Assembly: GCA_009838765.1 (NCBI GenBank)
Contig: VXQX01000009.1
Coordinates: 1-50,563 of the forward strand
Origin: Gemmatimonadales bacterium
Lineage (GTDB): Bacteria; Gemmatimonadota; Gemmatimonadetes; Palauibacterales; Palauibacteraceae
DNA length: 50,563 nt
Direction: 5' to 3'
The position numbers and the translations under genes were made by a program. Below the pieces are notes generated by a model. The model did not search any database and was not told where the DNA came from. It saw nothing but the letters and a program-made list of their open reading frames with translations. Numbering within the stretch: the first letter of the stretch is position 1; the number at the start of each line of letters is the position of its first letter. This document shows positions 24,775 to 32,656 of the stretch, piece by piece.

Positions 24775-26049
24775 ATGAACGAACCCGCCGCGCGTTCCCG
24801 CTCCAGCTTCTGGAGAAGCTTCGGCCCCGGTCTCATCTGGGCCGCGACCTCCATAGGGGTGTCCCACCTCGTGCAGTCCACGCGTGCGGGGGCGGAGGCG
24901 GGGTTCGCCTTCGTCGGCGTGATCGTCGTCGCGCTCGCCCTCAAGTATCCCTTCTTCGAGTACGGGGCGCGCTACGCGGCGGCCACGAGGCGGAGCCTGG
25001 TCGAGGGCTACCGCGACATCGGCGGCTGGGCGCTGTGGCTCTTCCTCGCCATCACGCTCGTGACCGCGATCATCTCGCTCGCGGCGCTCTCGATGTTCAT
25101 GGCCTTCCTCACGCGCTACGCCTTCGGCGCCGAGTGGCCGCTGGCGGCGACGGGGGCCGTGCTGATGGGCGCCTGCGTGGCGGTGCTCGCGGTGGGGCGC
25201 TTCCGCGGCCTCGACATCACGATCAAGATCCTGCTCGCGATGCTCGTTGTCTCGACCGTGGCGACCGCGCTCGTGGCCGCGCCGCGCGCCGACCTCTCGA
25301 CGCTGGCGCTGTGGCCGGGCGACGTCGTCGGCACCGTCGTCCCCTTCGCCTTCCTCCTCGCCCTCATCGGGTGGATGCCCTCGCCCGTCGACGTCGCGGT
25401 GTGGAGCAGCCTGTGGACGCTCGCCAAGGACAAGACGACGGGCGCGCGAACCTCGGTCGCGGATGCGAAGCGCGACTTCCTCGTGGGCTTCGTCGGCACC
25501 GGCATCCTCGCGCTCATCTTCGTGTCGGTGGGGGCCACGGTCCTCTTCCAGGCGGACGTTGCGCTCAGCGACGCGGGGGCCGTGTTCTCCACGCAACTCG
25601 TCGACATGTACAGCACGACGCTGGGTTCGTGGTCCCGTCCCATCGTGCTCGTGGCGGCGATGGCGACGATCTTCTCGAGCCTCCTCGCCGTGACGGACGG
25701 CTTCCCGCGCGCGATCGAGCGCACGCTGGCGAACCTGCGGGGGCACGTCGCGGCGGATACCGTGACCCGCGTGGGCCGCGTCTACTGGGGGAGCATGATC
25801 ACGCTCCCTGCCGTCGCCTTCTTCATACTCCTCGGCTTCTCCGGCAGCCTCACCGCGATGGTGGACTTCGCGACGACGGTGGCGTTCCTCACCGCGCCCA
25901 TCCTCGGCTACTTCAACCTCCGTGCCGTGACGTCGGAAGCGGTGCCGCCGGAGCACCGGCCGGGCCGCGGCATGGTGACGCTGACCTGGGTGGGACTCGT
26001 CCTCCTCGGCGGGACCGGCGTCGCCTACCTCGTGTCGCTCGTGCGGTGA
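24775..26049 (+). CDS. Nramp-like membrane transporter, short form
   Basis: 424 residues with about eleven hydrophobic helices. The opening FGPGLIWAATSIGVSHLVQS aligns with the paralogue at 13847-15346, with VSH where canonical Nramp has DPGN. The later helix GWMPSPVDVAVWSSLW keeps MP but lacks the metal-binding His of MPH. It is about 75 residues shorter because the long soluble loop of the paralogue is absent. The ATG at 24775 is preceded by GGAGAA. The ion transported is unknown. The MOSC gene follows directly, possibly coupled. Confidence 0.8.
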   Translation: MNEPAARSRSSFWRSFGPGLIWAATSIGVSHLVQSTRAGAEAGFAFVGVIVVALALKYPFFEYGARYAAATRRSLVEGYRDIGGWALWLFLAITLVTAIISLAALSMFMAFLTRYAFGAEWPLAATGAVLMGACVAVLAVGRFRGLDITIKILLAMLVVSTVATALVAAPRADLSTLALWPGDVVGTVVPFAFLLALIGWMPSPVDVAVWSSLWTLAKDKTTGARTSVADAKRDFLVGFVGTGILALIFVSVGATVLFQADVALSDAGAVFSTQLVDMYSTTLGSWSRPIVLVAAMATIFSSLLAVTDGFPRAIERTLANLRGHVAADTVTRVGRVYWGSMITLPAVAFFILLGFSGSLTAMVDFATTVAFLTAPILGYFNLRAVTSEAVPPEHRPGRGMVTLTWVGLVLLGGTGVAYLVSLVR

Positions 26050-26099
26050 GCGCCCACCCGGGGACCGACGGAGTGGGGCCGCGGCAGGAGGCGGGAGCT

Positions 26100-26930
26100 T
26101 TGCGGGGCGCCGTGGTGGGGCGGGTCGTGAGCCTGTACCGCTATCCCGTGAAGTCGATGGGGGGAGAACGCCTCGAGGCGGCTCGAATCACGGCGCGCGG
26201 GATGGAGGGCGACCGCGCCGGCGCGCTCGTGGACCGCGAGACGGGGCGCGTGGTGAGCGCGAAGCGGCCGCGGCTGTGGGGAGCGGTCTACGGCCTTTCC
26301 GCGAGCTTCGAACGGGAGAGCGGGGCCGCGTCGATCTGCGTCCGGTTCGAGGACGGGACGACGCTGTCGACGCTGTCGAGTGCCGGGCGGGGGCGGCTGG
26401 AGGCGCGCCTGAGCGCGCTCCTGGGCCGGGACGTCGCGTTCGCGACGGAGGCGGTCGAGACCGCGACGTGCGAGTACCACTGGCCGGACATGGAGGGACT
26501 CGTCCAGGACGGGCGGACGTACCGCGACGAGATCACGGAGTGGGAACTGCCGCCCGGGACGTTCTTCGACAGTTCCGGCCTCCACGCCCTGACGACGGCG
26601 AGCCTCGACCACCTGCGGGAACTCGTCCCCGGGAGCGATTTCGATGTCGGCCGCTTCCGGCCCAACCTCGTGATCGAACCCGTCGCGGGGGCGCGCGGCT
26701 TCGTCGAGAACGACTGGGTGAGCGGCACGCTCGAGATCGGCGGCGCGCGCCTGCGGGTGACGAAGCCGTGCATGCGCTGCGTCATGGTCACGCTCCCGCT
26801 GGGAGACCTCCCCAAGGATCCGCAGGTGCTGCGCGCCGCCTTCGACCACAACGAGGGAAACGTCGGCGTGAAGTGCGAGGTGGCCGGGCCGGGCAGCGTG
26901 CAGGTCGGCGACGAGGTCCGCCTCGGCTAG
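26100..26930 (+). CDS. MOSC domain-containing protein
   Basis: 276 residues from a TTG at 26100, chosen for AGGAGG 8 bp upstream and because the family usually begins at GRVVSLYRYPVKSMGGE. A GTG at 26046 overlapping the upstream stop (GTGA) is a possible alternative that would add 18 residues. The N-terminal beta-barrel domain (MOSC_N) covers about 5-115. The MOSC domain follows, with the conserved cysteine in TKPCMRCVM near residue 222. MOSC proteins bind sulfur and molybdenum cofactor (for example mARC-like reductases or cofactor sulfurases). No molybdopterin genes are nearby, so the partner is unknown. Confidence 0.87.
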   Translation: MRGAVVGRVVSLYRYPVKSMGGERLEAARITARGMEGDRAGALVDRETGRVVSAKRPRLWGAVYGLSASFERESGAASICVRFEDGTTLSTLSSAGRGRLEARLSALLGRDVAFATEAVETATCEYHWPDMEGLVQDGRTYRDEITEWELPPGTFFDSSGLHALTTASLDHLRELVPGSDFDVGRFRPNLVIEPVAGARGFVENDWVSGTLEIGGARLRVTKPCMRCVMVTLPLGDLPKDPQVLRAAFDHNEGNVGVKCEVAGPGSVQVGDEVRLG

Positions 26931-27000
26931 TGATGTATCACAAGGACGTTATTGGCCGGCTCGTCGCCCTTGGTGGGGGTTGTTCGCTTTCCGTATGAAC

Positions 27001-27041
27001 GCTTAAGCCAATTCAAAATCGCATTTTCGATTGGCTTAAGC
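27001..27041. promoter_or_regulatory. Large interrupted palindrome upstream of nhaC
   Basis: GCTTAAGCCAAT (27001-27012) and its perfect complement ATTGGCTTAAGC (27030-27041) enclose a second inverted pair, AAAAT/ATTTT, around a CGC loop, with one unpaired position and one possible wobble between the two stems. It is strikingly AT-rich for this genome. It may be the terminator of the MOSC transcript (70 bp downstream) or an operator for nhaC (about 65 bp upstream). There is no T tract after it. Confidence 0.5.
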
Positions 27042-27066
27042 CGATGCAGGGATGCCGAAAACACCC

Positions 27067-27129
27067 ATGATCGTTAGAGATCTCGCCTCCGAAGAAGGGA
27101 GTCGCCGCTGGAGCATTCCGGGGTCGTAA
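27067..27129 (+). promoter_or_regulatory. Possible 20-codon leader ORF overlapping the nhaC start
   Basis: ATG at 27067 opens a 20-codon frame (MIVRDLASEEGSRRWSIPGS) that ends at TAA 27127-27129, in a different frame from nhaC and overlapping its proposed CTG start. The ATG lacks a clear ribosome-binding site. It could influence nhaC translation, but chance is plausible. Confidence 0.25.
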
Positions 27130-28463
27130 GCCTCATCCCCACCGCCGTCGTCCTGGCCGTCGCCGTGGCGACGCGGCGCCCCGTCGAATCCCTCATCGTC
27201 GGAGCGCTCGTCGGGTTCGTCATCCTCGCGCCGCGGGACCCGCTCACCGCGCTCACGGATGGCATGGTCGCGGTCATGCAGAACGAGACCGTGGGCTGGA
27301 TCATCCTCGTCTGCGCGCTCTTCGGCAGCCTCATCACGCTGCTGGTGCGGGTGGGCGCGGCGGCCCGTTTCGGCGACGCCGCATCCGCGCGCATCCGCAC
27401 GCGCGGCGGCTCGCTCGCCGCGACGTGGCTCCTCGGCCTCGCCGTCTTCATCGACGACTACCTGAACGTGCTCGCGGTCAGTTCCTCCGTGAAGCGGTTC
27501 ACCGACCGGCATCGCGTGTCGCGCGAGATGCTCGCGTACGTCGTGGACTCCACCGCCGCGCCCGTGTGCATCCTCGTGCCGATCTCGACGTGGGCCGCCT
27601 TCTTCTCCGGCCTGCTCGAAGAGACGGGGTGGGCGGCGTCCGGCCGCGGCCTCTCGCTCTACATCGATGCGATCCCCTTCATGCTCTACGCGTGGATCGC
27701 GGTGGCGCTGGCACTGCTCGTCGGGACCGGCCTCGTCCCCGCCATCGGCCCCATGCGCAAGGCGGAGCGTCGCGCCCGGGAGACGGGGCAAGTCATCCCT
27801 CCGGGCCTGGAAGAGGCGAAGCTCGAGGGCGAGACCGATCCGCGCGCCGCCGAGCGGGCGCGCCCGTGGCACTTCATCGTTCCGGTCGTCACCCTCGTCG
27901 CCGCCACCTGGGTGCTCGACCTCGACATCCTCAAGGGCGTCGTCGTGGCGCTCGGCCTCACCCTCGCCATCGTGACGGGCACGAGGCTCCTCCCGGTGCG
28001 CGCCGCGCTCGACACCACCATGGCCGGGGTGCTCACGATGATCGTCCCCCTCGCGACCGTGTTCGGTGGCTTCCTCCTCAAGGAGGTGAACGACGGCCTC
28101 GGGCTCACCGCCTACCTCATCGAGACCGTCGAGCCGCTGATGACGCCGCAACTGCTCCCCGCCGTCACCTTCCTCACGCTGTCGCTCGTCGCCTTCGCCA
28201 CCGCGTCGTTCTGGGGCATCTTCGCCGTGGCCATCCCGATCGTGCTCCCGCTCGCCGATTCCGTCGGGGCGGACATGTCGCTCGTGATCGGAGCCCTCAT
28301 CTCCGCCAGCGCGTTCGGCAGCCACACCTGCTTCTACGGCGACTCCACCGTTCTCGCCGCCCGGGGCAGCGGCTGCGGCGTCGTCGAGCACGCCCTGACC
28401 CAGTTCCCCTACGCCCTCTTCGCCGCGGGGCTGGCCGCCGCAGGCTTCCTCCTCCTCGCTTGA
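27108..28463 (+). CDS. nhaC: Na+/H+ antiporter NhaC family protein
   Basis: 451 residues if translation begins at CTG 27108, 408+ residues shorter-start alternatives being GTG 27165. The CTG is preferred on homology because LEHSGVVSLIPTAVVLAV matches the usual N-terminus (xEHSGxxSLxPxxxA), and AAGGGAG lies upstream, whereas GTG 27165 would remove half of the first helix. No ATG, GTG or TTG precedes it in frame after the TAG at 27075. Family segments include FIDDYLNVLAVSSS (about 115), STAAPVCILVPISTWAAF and GSHTCFYGDST (about 401). It is an inner-membrane sodium/proton or organic anion/proton exchanger. Its last 57 bp are repeated at 36495-36551. Confidence 0.88.
   Translation: MEHSGVVSLIPTAVVLAVAVATRRPVESLIVGALVGFVILAPRDPLTALTDGMVAVMQNETVGWIILVCALFGSLITLLVRVGAAARFGDAASARIRTRGGSLAATWLLGLAVFIDDYLNVLAVSSSVKRFTDRHRVSREMLAYVVDSTAAPVCILVPISTWAAFFSGLLEETGWAASGRGLSLYIDAIPFMLYAWIAVALALLVGTGLVPAIGPMRKAERRARETGQVIPPGLEEAKLEGETDPRAAERARPWHFIVPVVTLVAATWVLDLDILKGVVVALGLTLAIVTGTRLLPVRAALDTTMAGVLTMIVPLATVFGGFLLKEVNDGLGLTAYLIETVEPLMTPQLLPAVTFLTLSLVAFATASFWGIFAVAIPIVLPLADSVGADMSLVIGALISASAFGSHTCFYGDSTVLAARGSGCGVVEHALTQFPYALFAAGLAAAGFLLLA
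28407..28463 (+). repeat. Left copy of 57-bp direct repeat (nhaC 3' end)
   Basis: These are the last 19 codons of nhaC including TGA. Compared with 36495-36551 there are 5 differences and no gap. Four are third-codon-position silent changes; one changes Leu to Pro. The match stops sharply just outside both ends. This is attachment-site-like: many islands integrate at the 3' end of a gene and restore it. Confidence 0.85.
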
Positions 28464-28526
28464 CCCCGCCACGCGCGGACCATAACAGAGAGCACATCAT
28501 CTTCCATGGCCCGAGGAGGATTTCGT

Positions 28527-28870
28527 ATGATCGATATCCTGGCGGACTCGCCAGACGACGAGGCGCTCATCGCCGAGGCCGTCGGCAGCGACGCACGCGT
28601 CGTGAGCGGTTCCTTGCCGTTCGCGAACGGCGATGTCGAGTGTCCGATCCTGGGTTGTCGCGAGCGCCGTAGCCAACCGCCTGGAACTCAGCCGCCAGAC
28701 CCTCCGCACAGCCGGTGTTGAGCCCGAGCAGGCAGCCGCTTCTGACTCCGAGTAACGCCGACGGCTTATCACTTTTTGACAGATCTCATCAATTTCAATC
28801 TAGTTTTGGCTCGGCAGAACCCCCTACGCTCCGAGCGTGCCGGCGGCACCGCGGCCTCGTAAGCAGGGAA
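28527..28870 (+). pseudogene. Deleted copy of the AraC-like regulator gene
   Basis: From GGCCCGAGGAGGATTTCGTATG onward (ATG at 28527) this is nearly identical to the intact gene at 32657-33562 for the first 45 codons. The sequence then jumps at 28663/28664 from CGCGAG (equivalent to about 32800) to CGCCGTAGC (about 33259), and again near 28710-28730 to the 3' part (about 33412). About 460 bp and 100 bp are therefore missing, which removes the first helix-turn-helix. The remaining frame shifts and stops at TGA 28719-28721. The homologous tail continues to the CCTCGTAAGCAGGGAA stretch at 28854-28869. A 65-residue residual product could be made but would have no DNA-binding domain. Confidence 0.75.
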
Positions 28871-28932
28871 GGTGTCAGGCCACAACGGGTTTGGGGGACT
28901 TGTAAATGCCGGAAACAAGAAGGAGGAAAACC

Positions 28933-29190
28933 ATGTCCCGGGACAGGATCAAGAAGTTGCTGTGGTGGTCGTTACTCGTACCGGTACTGTTAGTAGTGGG
29001 GATGGTGGCTGCCGAGGCGGTAACCCCGAGACCTGTGGCCGCCGCAGCGTGCGAGGATAACTCATGCAAGTATCACACTAGCGGTGGCCGATACTGTTGG
29101 GATGGCGATGGCAGCAATTGCGACGCGACGTGGAAATGCGTTTGGTTTCTCTGCGGCCCTGCTTGTGAAGAGACGCCCTGCATATCTTGA
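28933..29190 (+). CDS. Small cysteine-rich exported peptide (peptide A)
   Basis: 85 residues. The ATG at 28933 has a perfect AGGAGG 6 bp upstream. A basic N-terminus (DRIKK) and a long hydrophobic stretch (LLWWSLLVPVLLVVGMVAAE) end at an alanine-rich VAAAA site, so the mature part would begin at or near CEDNSC. The remaining about 46 residues contain eight cysteines with spacing C-4-C-9-C-7-C-5-C-4-C-3-C-4-C, plus several Trp/Tyr/Gly, fitting a compact disulfide-bonded peptide. Clearly related to peptide B downstream. The size, leader and neighbour (6-bladed propeller) recall NVEALA-type peptides of Bacteroidota, though no NVEALA motif is present. Function unknown. Confidence 0.75.
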   Translation: MSRDRIKKLLWWSLLVPVLLVVGMVAAEAVTPRPVAAAACEDNSCKYHTSGGRYCWDGDGSNCDATWKCVWFLCGPACEETPCIS

Positions 29191-29258
29191 CCCACGGAAC
29201 GCAGGGAAAAGCGAGATTCCGCGGACACCAATCGAATCGAACTGCAAGGAGGACCATG

Positions 29259-29513
29259 ATGTTACAAAAGACGGGCAAGTTGCTCCGATGGGTTTGGGTA
29301 GTTCCGGTTCTAATGCTGCTGAGCATATTTGCGGGCTCAGCGGTCGGCGCGCGGGAGTTGGTGGCCGCAGGTTGCGAATACGATGTTTGTCAGTATGACC
29401 CACGGCCCGATGTCGAAGTCTGTACCGATACACGTGGCGACATAGGCAAGAACTGCAGAATAATGGACGGAGCCTGCTGGGAGTCGAACTGCCGTCCCGG
29501 TCACTTGTGGTGA
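29259..29513 (+). CDS. Small cysteine-rich exported peptide (peptide B)
   Basis: 84 residues from ATG 29259 (AAGGAGG 6 bp upstream; the adjacent ATG at 29256 is only 3 bp away). The leader KLLRWVWVVPVLMLLSIFAG and the border VAAGCEYDVCQY match peptide A (VAAAACEDNSCKY), so the two are paralogues. The mature part has six cysteines with spacing C-4-C-10-C-10-C-6-C-4-C and ends RPGHLW. The stop overlaps the start of the propeller lipoprotein gene (GTGGTGA), which indicates translational coupling of peptide and propeller. It may be a substrate, ligand or partner of that propeller; no enzyme for leader removal or modification is seen. Confidence 0.75.
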   Translation: MLQKTGKLLRWVWVVPVLMLLSIFAGSAVGARELVAAGCEYDVCQYDPRPDVEVCTDTRGDIGKNCRIMDGACWESNCRPGHLW

Positions 29514-30658
29514 CCCTCCGCTTCGGTCGCGCGCCCTTATCCTATTTGGCGGGCGTCTGCCTCGGCGTCGCGTTCGGCGGGTGCGCAGATTCGAGCCCGG
29601 TGATCCATCCGCTGCCGGCAGCGCTGGCGGACTTGGAGCGGCTGGCCACGGCAGTGATCTCTCCAGATACCGTTCCTCCACCGACGATGGGCCGCGACGC
29701 CGCTACCCGCTGGGTCGCCATGCGTCGCGCGATCCTGGATGCTCGTCCGGGAGTGATCATCGGCGCGCTCGAGGGCGATGGCCCGGATGTCTTATCCAGT
29801 TGGAATCTGGCGTCCTTAGGCCGCGCGGGCGAGCTGTATGTCCTCGACGCCATGGCCGCCAGAGTGGTAGTTTTCGACTCTGTCGGCGGGGTGACGACAT
29901 GGTTCGGGCGTGTCGGAGACGGACCGATGGAGTTACGAGATCCGACCGATTTCGTGGTGGCGCAAGATTCCATTCTCATCCTCCACGATGGAGGCATAAA
30001 GGTGTTCGAACGAGGGTCCTCTGGATACGAACTGCAGGCGACGCTCGACCTCGATGCCGATCTCGTACTTGCATCCTCCTTCTGTCGTGCTGGAGCGTCG
30101 ATCTTCTTGAACGCGGACGGATCGGCGGCGACGATCAGGGCACTCCGACCCGGAGAGGCACCGAACCGTTTCGGACAAGGATACGAATATGGCTCGGCAG
30201 ATGCGAGAAACGCCTTATCACGCGGCTCGGTTGGGTGTATGGATGGCGTCGTCGTTTACGGGAGTCAATACCTGCCCGCTCTGTACGGCTATACGCCGAG
30301 TGGCGAACTTGTATGGTCGGCGATTCTATCTGATCACCTGCAAGGATATTTACTTCAGCATCCGAACGCCATCCGATTTCCGACTCCTCCGCGGGACGCC
30401 CTGAAGAGTATTGAGAAGGGACCGGATCGCTATGTTCTGCTTGCCTACTCTCGCAGATACGACCAAACTCGTACCATTACCCGAACCTATCTCGTCGATG
30501 CCGCTACGGGGGAGGGTGCGCTGCTGGAACAGAGCGAACGTCGCCAGGACATACTGGCCGTTCATGGTACTCGGCTCGTGCGATGGCTTCCCGGAGAGTA
30601 TCCAAGACTGAGAATATGGCATATGGACCCGACTACCTTGCCAATGCCCGGTCCGTGA
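29507..30658 (+). CDS. 6-bladed beta-propeller-like lipoprotein 1
   Basis: 383 residues from GTG 29507 (GTG 29510 is equally possible; both overlap the peptide B stop). The lipobox in GVAFGGCADSS (Cys about 26) indicates lipid anchoring. The body shows beta-propeller blades typical of the 6-bladed family, for example GELYVLDAMAARVVVFDSVG and WFGRVGDGPMELRDPTDFVV. It shares with the following protein the blocks DTVPPPTM, AMRRAIL-ARPG, WFGR-GDGPMELR, TGEG and RIWHMD. Translationally coupled to peptide B. Probably an envelope binding protein; ligand unknown. Confidence 0.8.
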   Translation: MVTLRFGRAPLSYLAGVCLGVAFGGCADSSPVIHPLPAALADLERLATAVISPDTVPPPTMGRDAATRWVAMRRAILDARPGVIIGALEGDGPDVLSSWNLASLGRAGELYVLDAMAARVVVFDSVGGVTTWFGRVGDGPMELRDPTDFVVAQDSILILHDGGIKVFERGSSGYELQATLDLDADLVLASSFCRAGASIFLNADGSAATIRALRPGEAPNRFGQGYEYGSADARNALSRGSVGCMDGVVVYGSQYLPALYGYTPSGELVWSAILSDHLQGYLLQHPNAIRFPTPPRDALKSIEKGPDRYVLLAYSRRYDQTRTITRTYLVDAATGEGALLEQSERRQDILAVHGTRLVRWLPGEYPRLRIWHMDPTTLPMPGP

Positions 30659-30752
30659 GTCGTCATATTCCCATCTTGTTTGGGATCCCGACAGGGCACA
30701 GTCTCTCCCGGACCGACCTACGGTCGTTGTGATGGAGGGCAGGCGATAAACC

Positions 30753-31874
30753 ATGTACCGTGCGGCGGGCGTGATCACTTTCCTCGCAGCGACAGTCGCC
30801 GGGTGCGGCGATTCGCGCCGTGTCCACCACCCGCTTCCGGAAGCAATCGCGGAGTTGGAGCGTGAAGCCACGACCGTGATCCTTCCGGACACCGTACCGC
30901 CGCCGACAATGAACGCCGAAAAGGCGGCCCGCTGGATAGCTATGCGTCGGGCCATCTTGGCCGCACGTCCGGGAGCCACGATAGGTACCTTGGACCGCGA
31001 CGGACCGGAATTGCTGGGTTCAATACTCCGCGTCAAACTCGCTCACGACGGCGAGATACTGATTCTGGATTCAATGAACGGAAGGGTGGTGGCGTTTGGC
31101 TCTGACGGGACGACCAAAACGTGGTTCGGCCGACTCGGCGATGGTCCAATGGAGCTTCGAACGGCTCGAGACTTGGAACGTTATGGCGACTCGCTGTTTG
31201 TGGCGCAGTCAGGTCTCCTGAAAATATATGGTCGAACTCACCGTGGTTACGAGTGGAGAGGCGAAATGCCTCTGCCGGTCGAGATTAACTCGATCTGCGT
31301 TCTTGCGAGTGGTATCTTTGGCATCACATTAGGAGCACCGGCGACGGCCGTGCGCAGGCTGTCGGTGTTCGGGGAGAACGACCTTGCGTTTGGACGAGGT
31401 TACACGCATGGGTGGGAGTTCGCCCAGCGTCGATTGTCGACAGGTCTCGGCACGTGTGTCGGAACTCCGGCACGAATAATCCACGGCTTCGAAGAACTCC
31501 CGGCGCTGCGTGCCTACAGTCCTTCGGGCGTTATTCAGTGGTCCGCGACGTTCAAGGATTACTGGCAGGGCTACTGGATCGAGACGCCTGGACGAGCGTC
31601 GCTGCAGTCGCCGATGCCACCCCACGAGATTCTCATGGGATTGGACGTGATCGGTAGAGGATTCGTGGTGGCAACGTACTTGCGAGTCGATCAGCGAGGG
31701 GAATTCATGACGAGAGCGTATTTACTGGATGCCGAAACCGGTGAGGGAGGGCTGGTGGAGGAAACAACTCGTCCAGACCGACAAATTATGGCGGCCGGAC
31801 GTCATCAGTACGTGACATACATTCGAGGACTATATCCCCGGTTCAGAATCTGGCACATGGATGAGTTGCGATGA
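30753..31874 (+). CDS. 6-bladed beta-propeller-like lipoprotein 2
   Basis: 373 residues, paralogous to propeller lipoprotein 1 over its whole length. It has a short leader with lipobox ATVAGCGDS (Cys about 18), then HHPLPEAIAELE, DTVPPPTMN, DGEILILDSMNGRVVAF and WFGRLGDGPMELR, and closes with YLLDAETGEGGLVEE and RFRIWHMD. It follows its paralogue after 94 bp with no peptide gene in between, and overlaps the thioredoxin-fold gene by 4 bp (ATGA), so those two are coupled. A tandem duplication in which only one copy keeps adjacent cysteine-rich peptides suggests that the propellers bind or display different partners. Confidence 0.8.
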   Translation: MYRAAGVITFLAATVAGCGDSRRVHHPLPEAIAELEREATTVILPDTVPPPTMNAEKAARWIAMRRAILAARPGATIGTLDRDGPELLGSILRVKLAHDGEILILDSMNGRVVAFGSDGTTKTWFGRLGDGPMELRTARDLERYGDSLFVAQSGLLKIYGRTHRGYEWRGEMPLPVEINSICVLASGIFGITLGAPATAVRRLSVFGENDLAFGRGYTHGWEFAQRRLSTGLGTCVGTPARIIHGFEELPALRAYSPSGVIQWSATFKDYWQGYWIETPGRASLQSPMPPHEILMGLDVIGRGFVVATYLRVDQRGEFMTRAYLLDAETGEGGLVEETTRPDRQIMAAGRHQYVTYIRGLYPRFRIWHMDELR

Positions 31875-32512
31875 CGAAGAATAATATCTCTCGTTGGACC
31901 GTGATTGGTACCGTGCGAAAATATCGGTGGCAAATCGTTGCGTCGACGCTACTCGTCATAATGGGGGGCGGCATCGGCTATTGTCGGTTGTTACCGATGT
32001 CGTTGCCACGCATCTCTGTTGCGTGGGATGCTTACGCGGAGAGGAGGCAATATCGTCCCGCGCTGAGGCTGCGGGAAGGACGGGAATTGTTGTTGGTGGC
32101 CATCGTGTCGTCGAACTGTTATTGGTCGAACCTGCCGGAGACGATCCAAGCGGTGCGGTCGGCAAAGCAACTCCTGGCAAACCAGGCGGCGACAAACGAG
32201 ATGGGATTCGCCGCGATGGGAGTGGCCCGGGACATGGTGGCAGCGTCTGGAATCGAACACTTGGCGCGGCATGGCGCGTTCGACGAGGTGATATCGGGCC
32301 GTAGCTGGATCAACAGCGGTGTCTTGCAGTTCATCTACAATGACGAGATTCCGGGGTTCGCGGGAACTCCGCAGGTGGTTGTATTGGAACAAACGGTCTT
32401 GTTCGAGGGTGGATCTCGACGCATCACGGGACGTCGTGAACTCGAACGAAAGCTGGGGCCGACGGAGATCGCGGCATGGGTGGACGCTGGTGCGCCACTG
32501 GATTTCGATTAG
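31871..32512 (+). CDS. Membrane-anchored thioredoxin-fold protein with CxxS site
   Basis: 213 residues. One N-terminal membrane segment (about 20-40, IVASTLLVIMGGGIGY) would place the rest outside the cytoplasm. The segment LLLVAIVSSNCYWSN (about 75-90) sits where thioredoxin-like TlpA/DsbE proteins have their beta strand and CxxC, but it reads CYWS, a CxxS monothiol variant. The GTPQVVVLEQT block (about 165) matches the cis-proline loop. The assignment comes from this pattern, not from strong identity. Being coupled (ATGA) to propeller lipoprotein 2, in an operon with disulfide-rich peptides, it may act in disulfide isomerisation or peptide binding. Less GC-rich than the flanking genome. Confidence 0.65.
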   Translation: MTKNNISRWTVIGTVRKYRWQIVASTLLVIMGGGIGYCRLLPMSLPRISVAWDAYAERRQYRPALRLREGRELLLVAIVSSNCYWSNLPETIQAVRSAKQLLANQAATNEMGFAAMGVARDMVAASGIEHLARHGAFDEVISGRSWINSGVLQFIYNDEIPGFAGTPQVVVLEQTVLFEGGSRRITGRRELERKLGPTEIAAWVDAGAPLDFD

Positions 32513-32535
32513 GGATGATTCAACTGGGCGCCACC

Positions 32536-32567
32536 GTCCCCCTTTTTCGGGGGGCACCTGTCAGGTG
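32536..32567. terminator. Candidate terminator: two small hairpins
   Basis: GTCCCCC/GGGGGGC (32536-32542 with 32549-32555) forms a GC stem around a T-rich loop, followed at once by CACCT-GTC-AGGTG (32555-32567). It lies 24 bp after the thioredoxin-fold gene and upstream of the regulator gene. No T tract follows, and an operator for the regulator is also possible. Confidence 0.4.
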
Positions 32568-32656
32568 ATTACCGTATCAGAACACGGAGAGGAACCATGC
32601 GGCCTGAGGCGCACCGGAGGGGCGCATCATCCCGCGTGGCCCGAGGAGGATTTCGT

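Noticed and set aside
28700-28932. Additional gene between the regulator remnant and peptide A
   Set aside because: The open frames there are made of regulator 3'-end sequence and lack their own starts with ribosome-binding sites.
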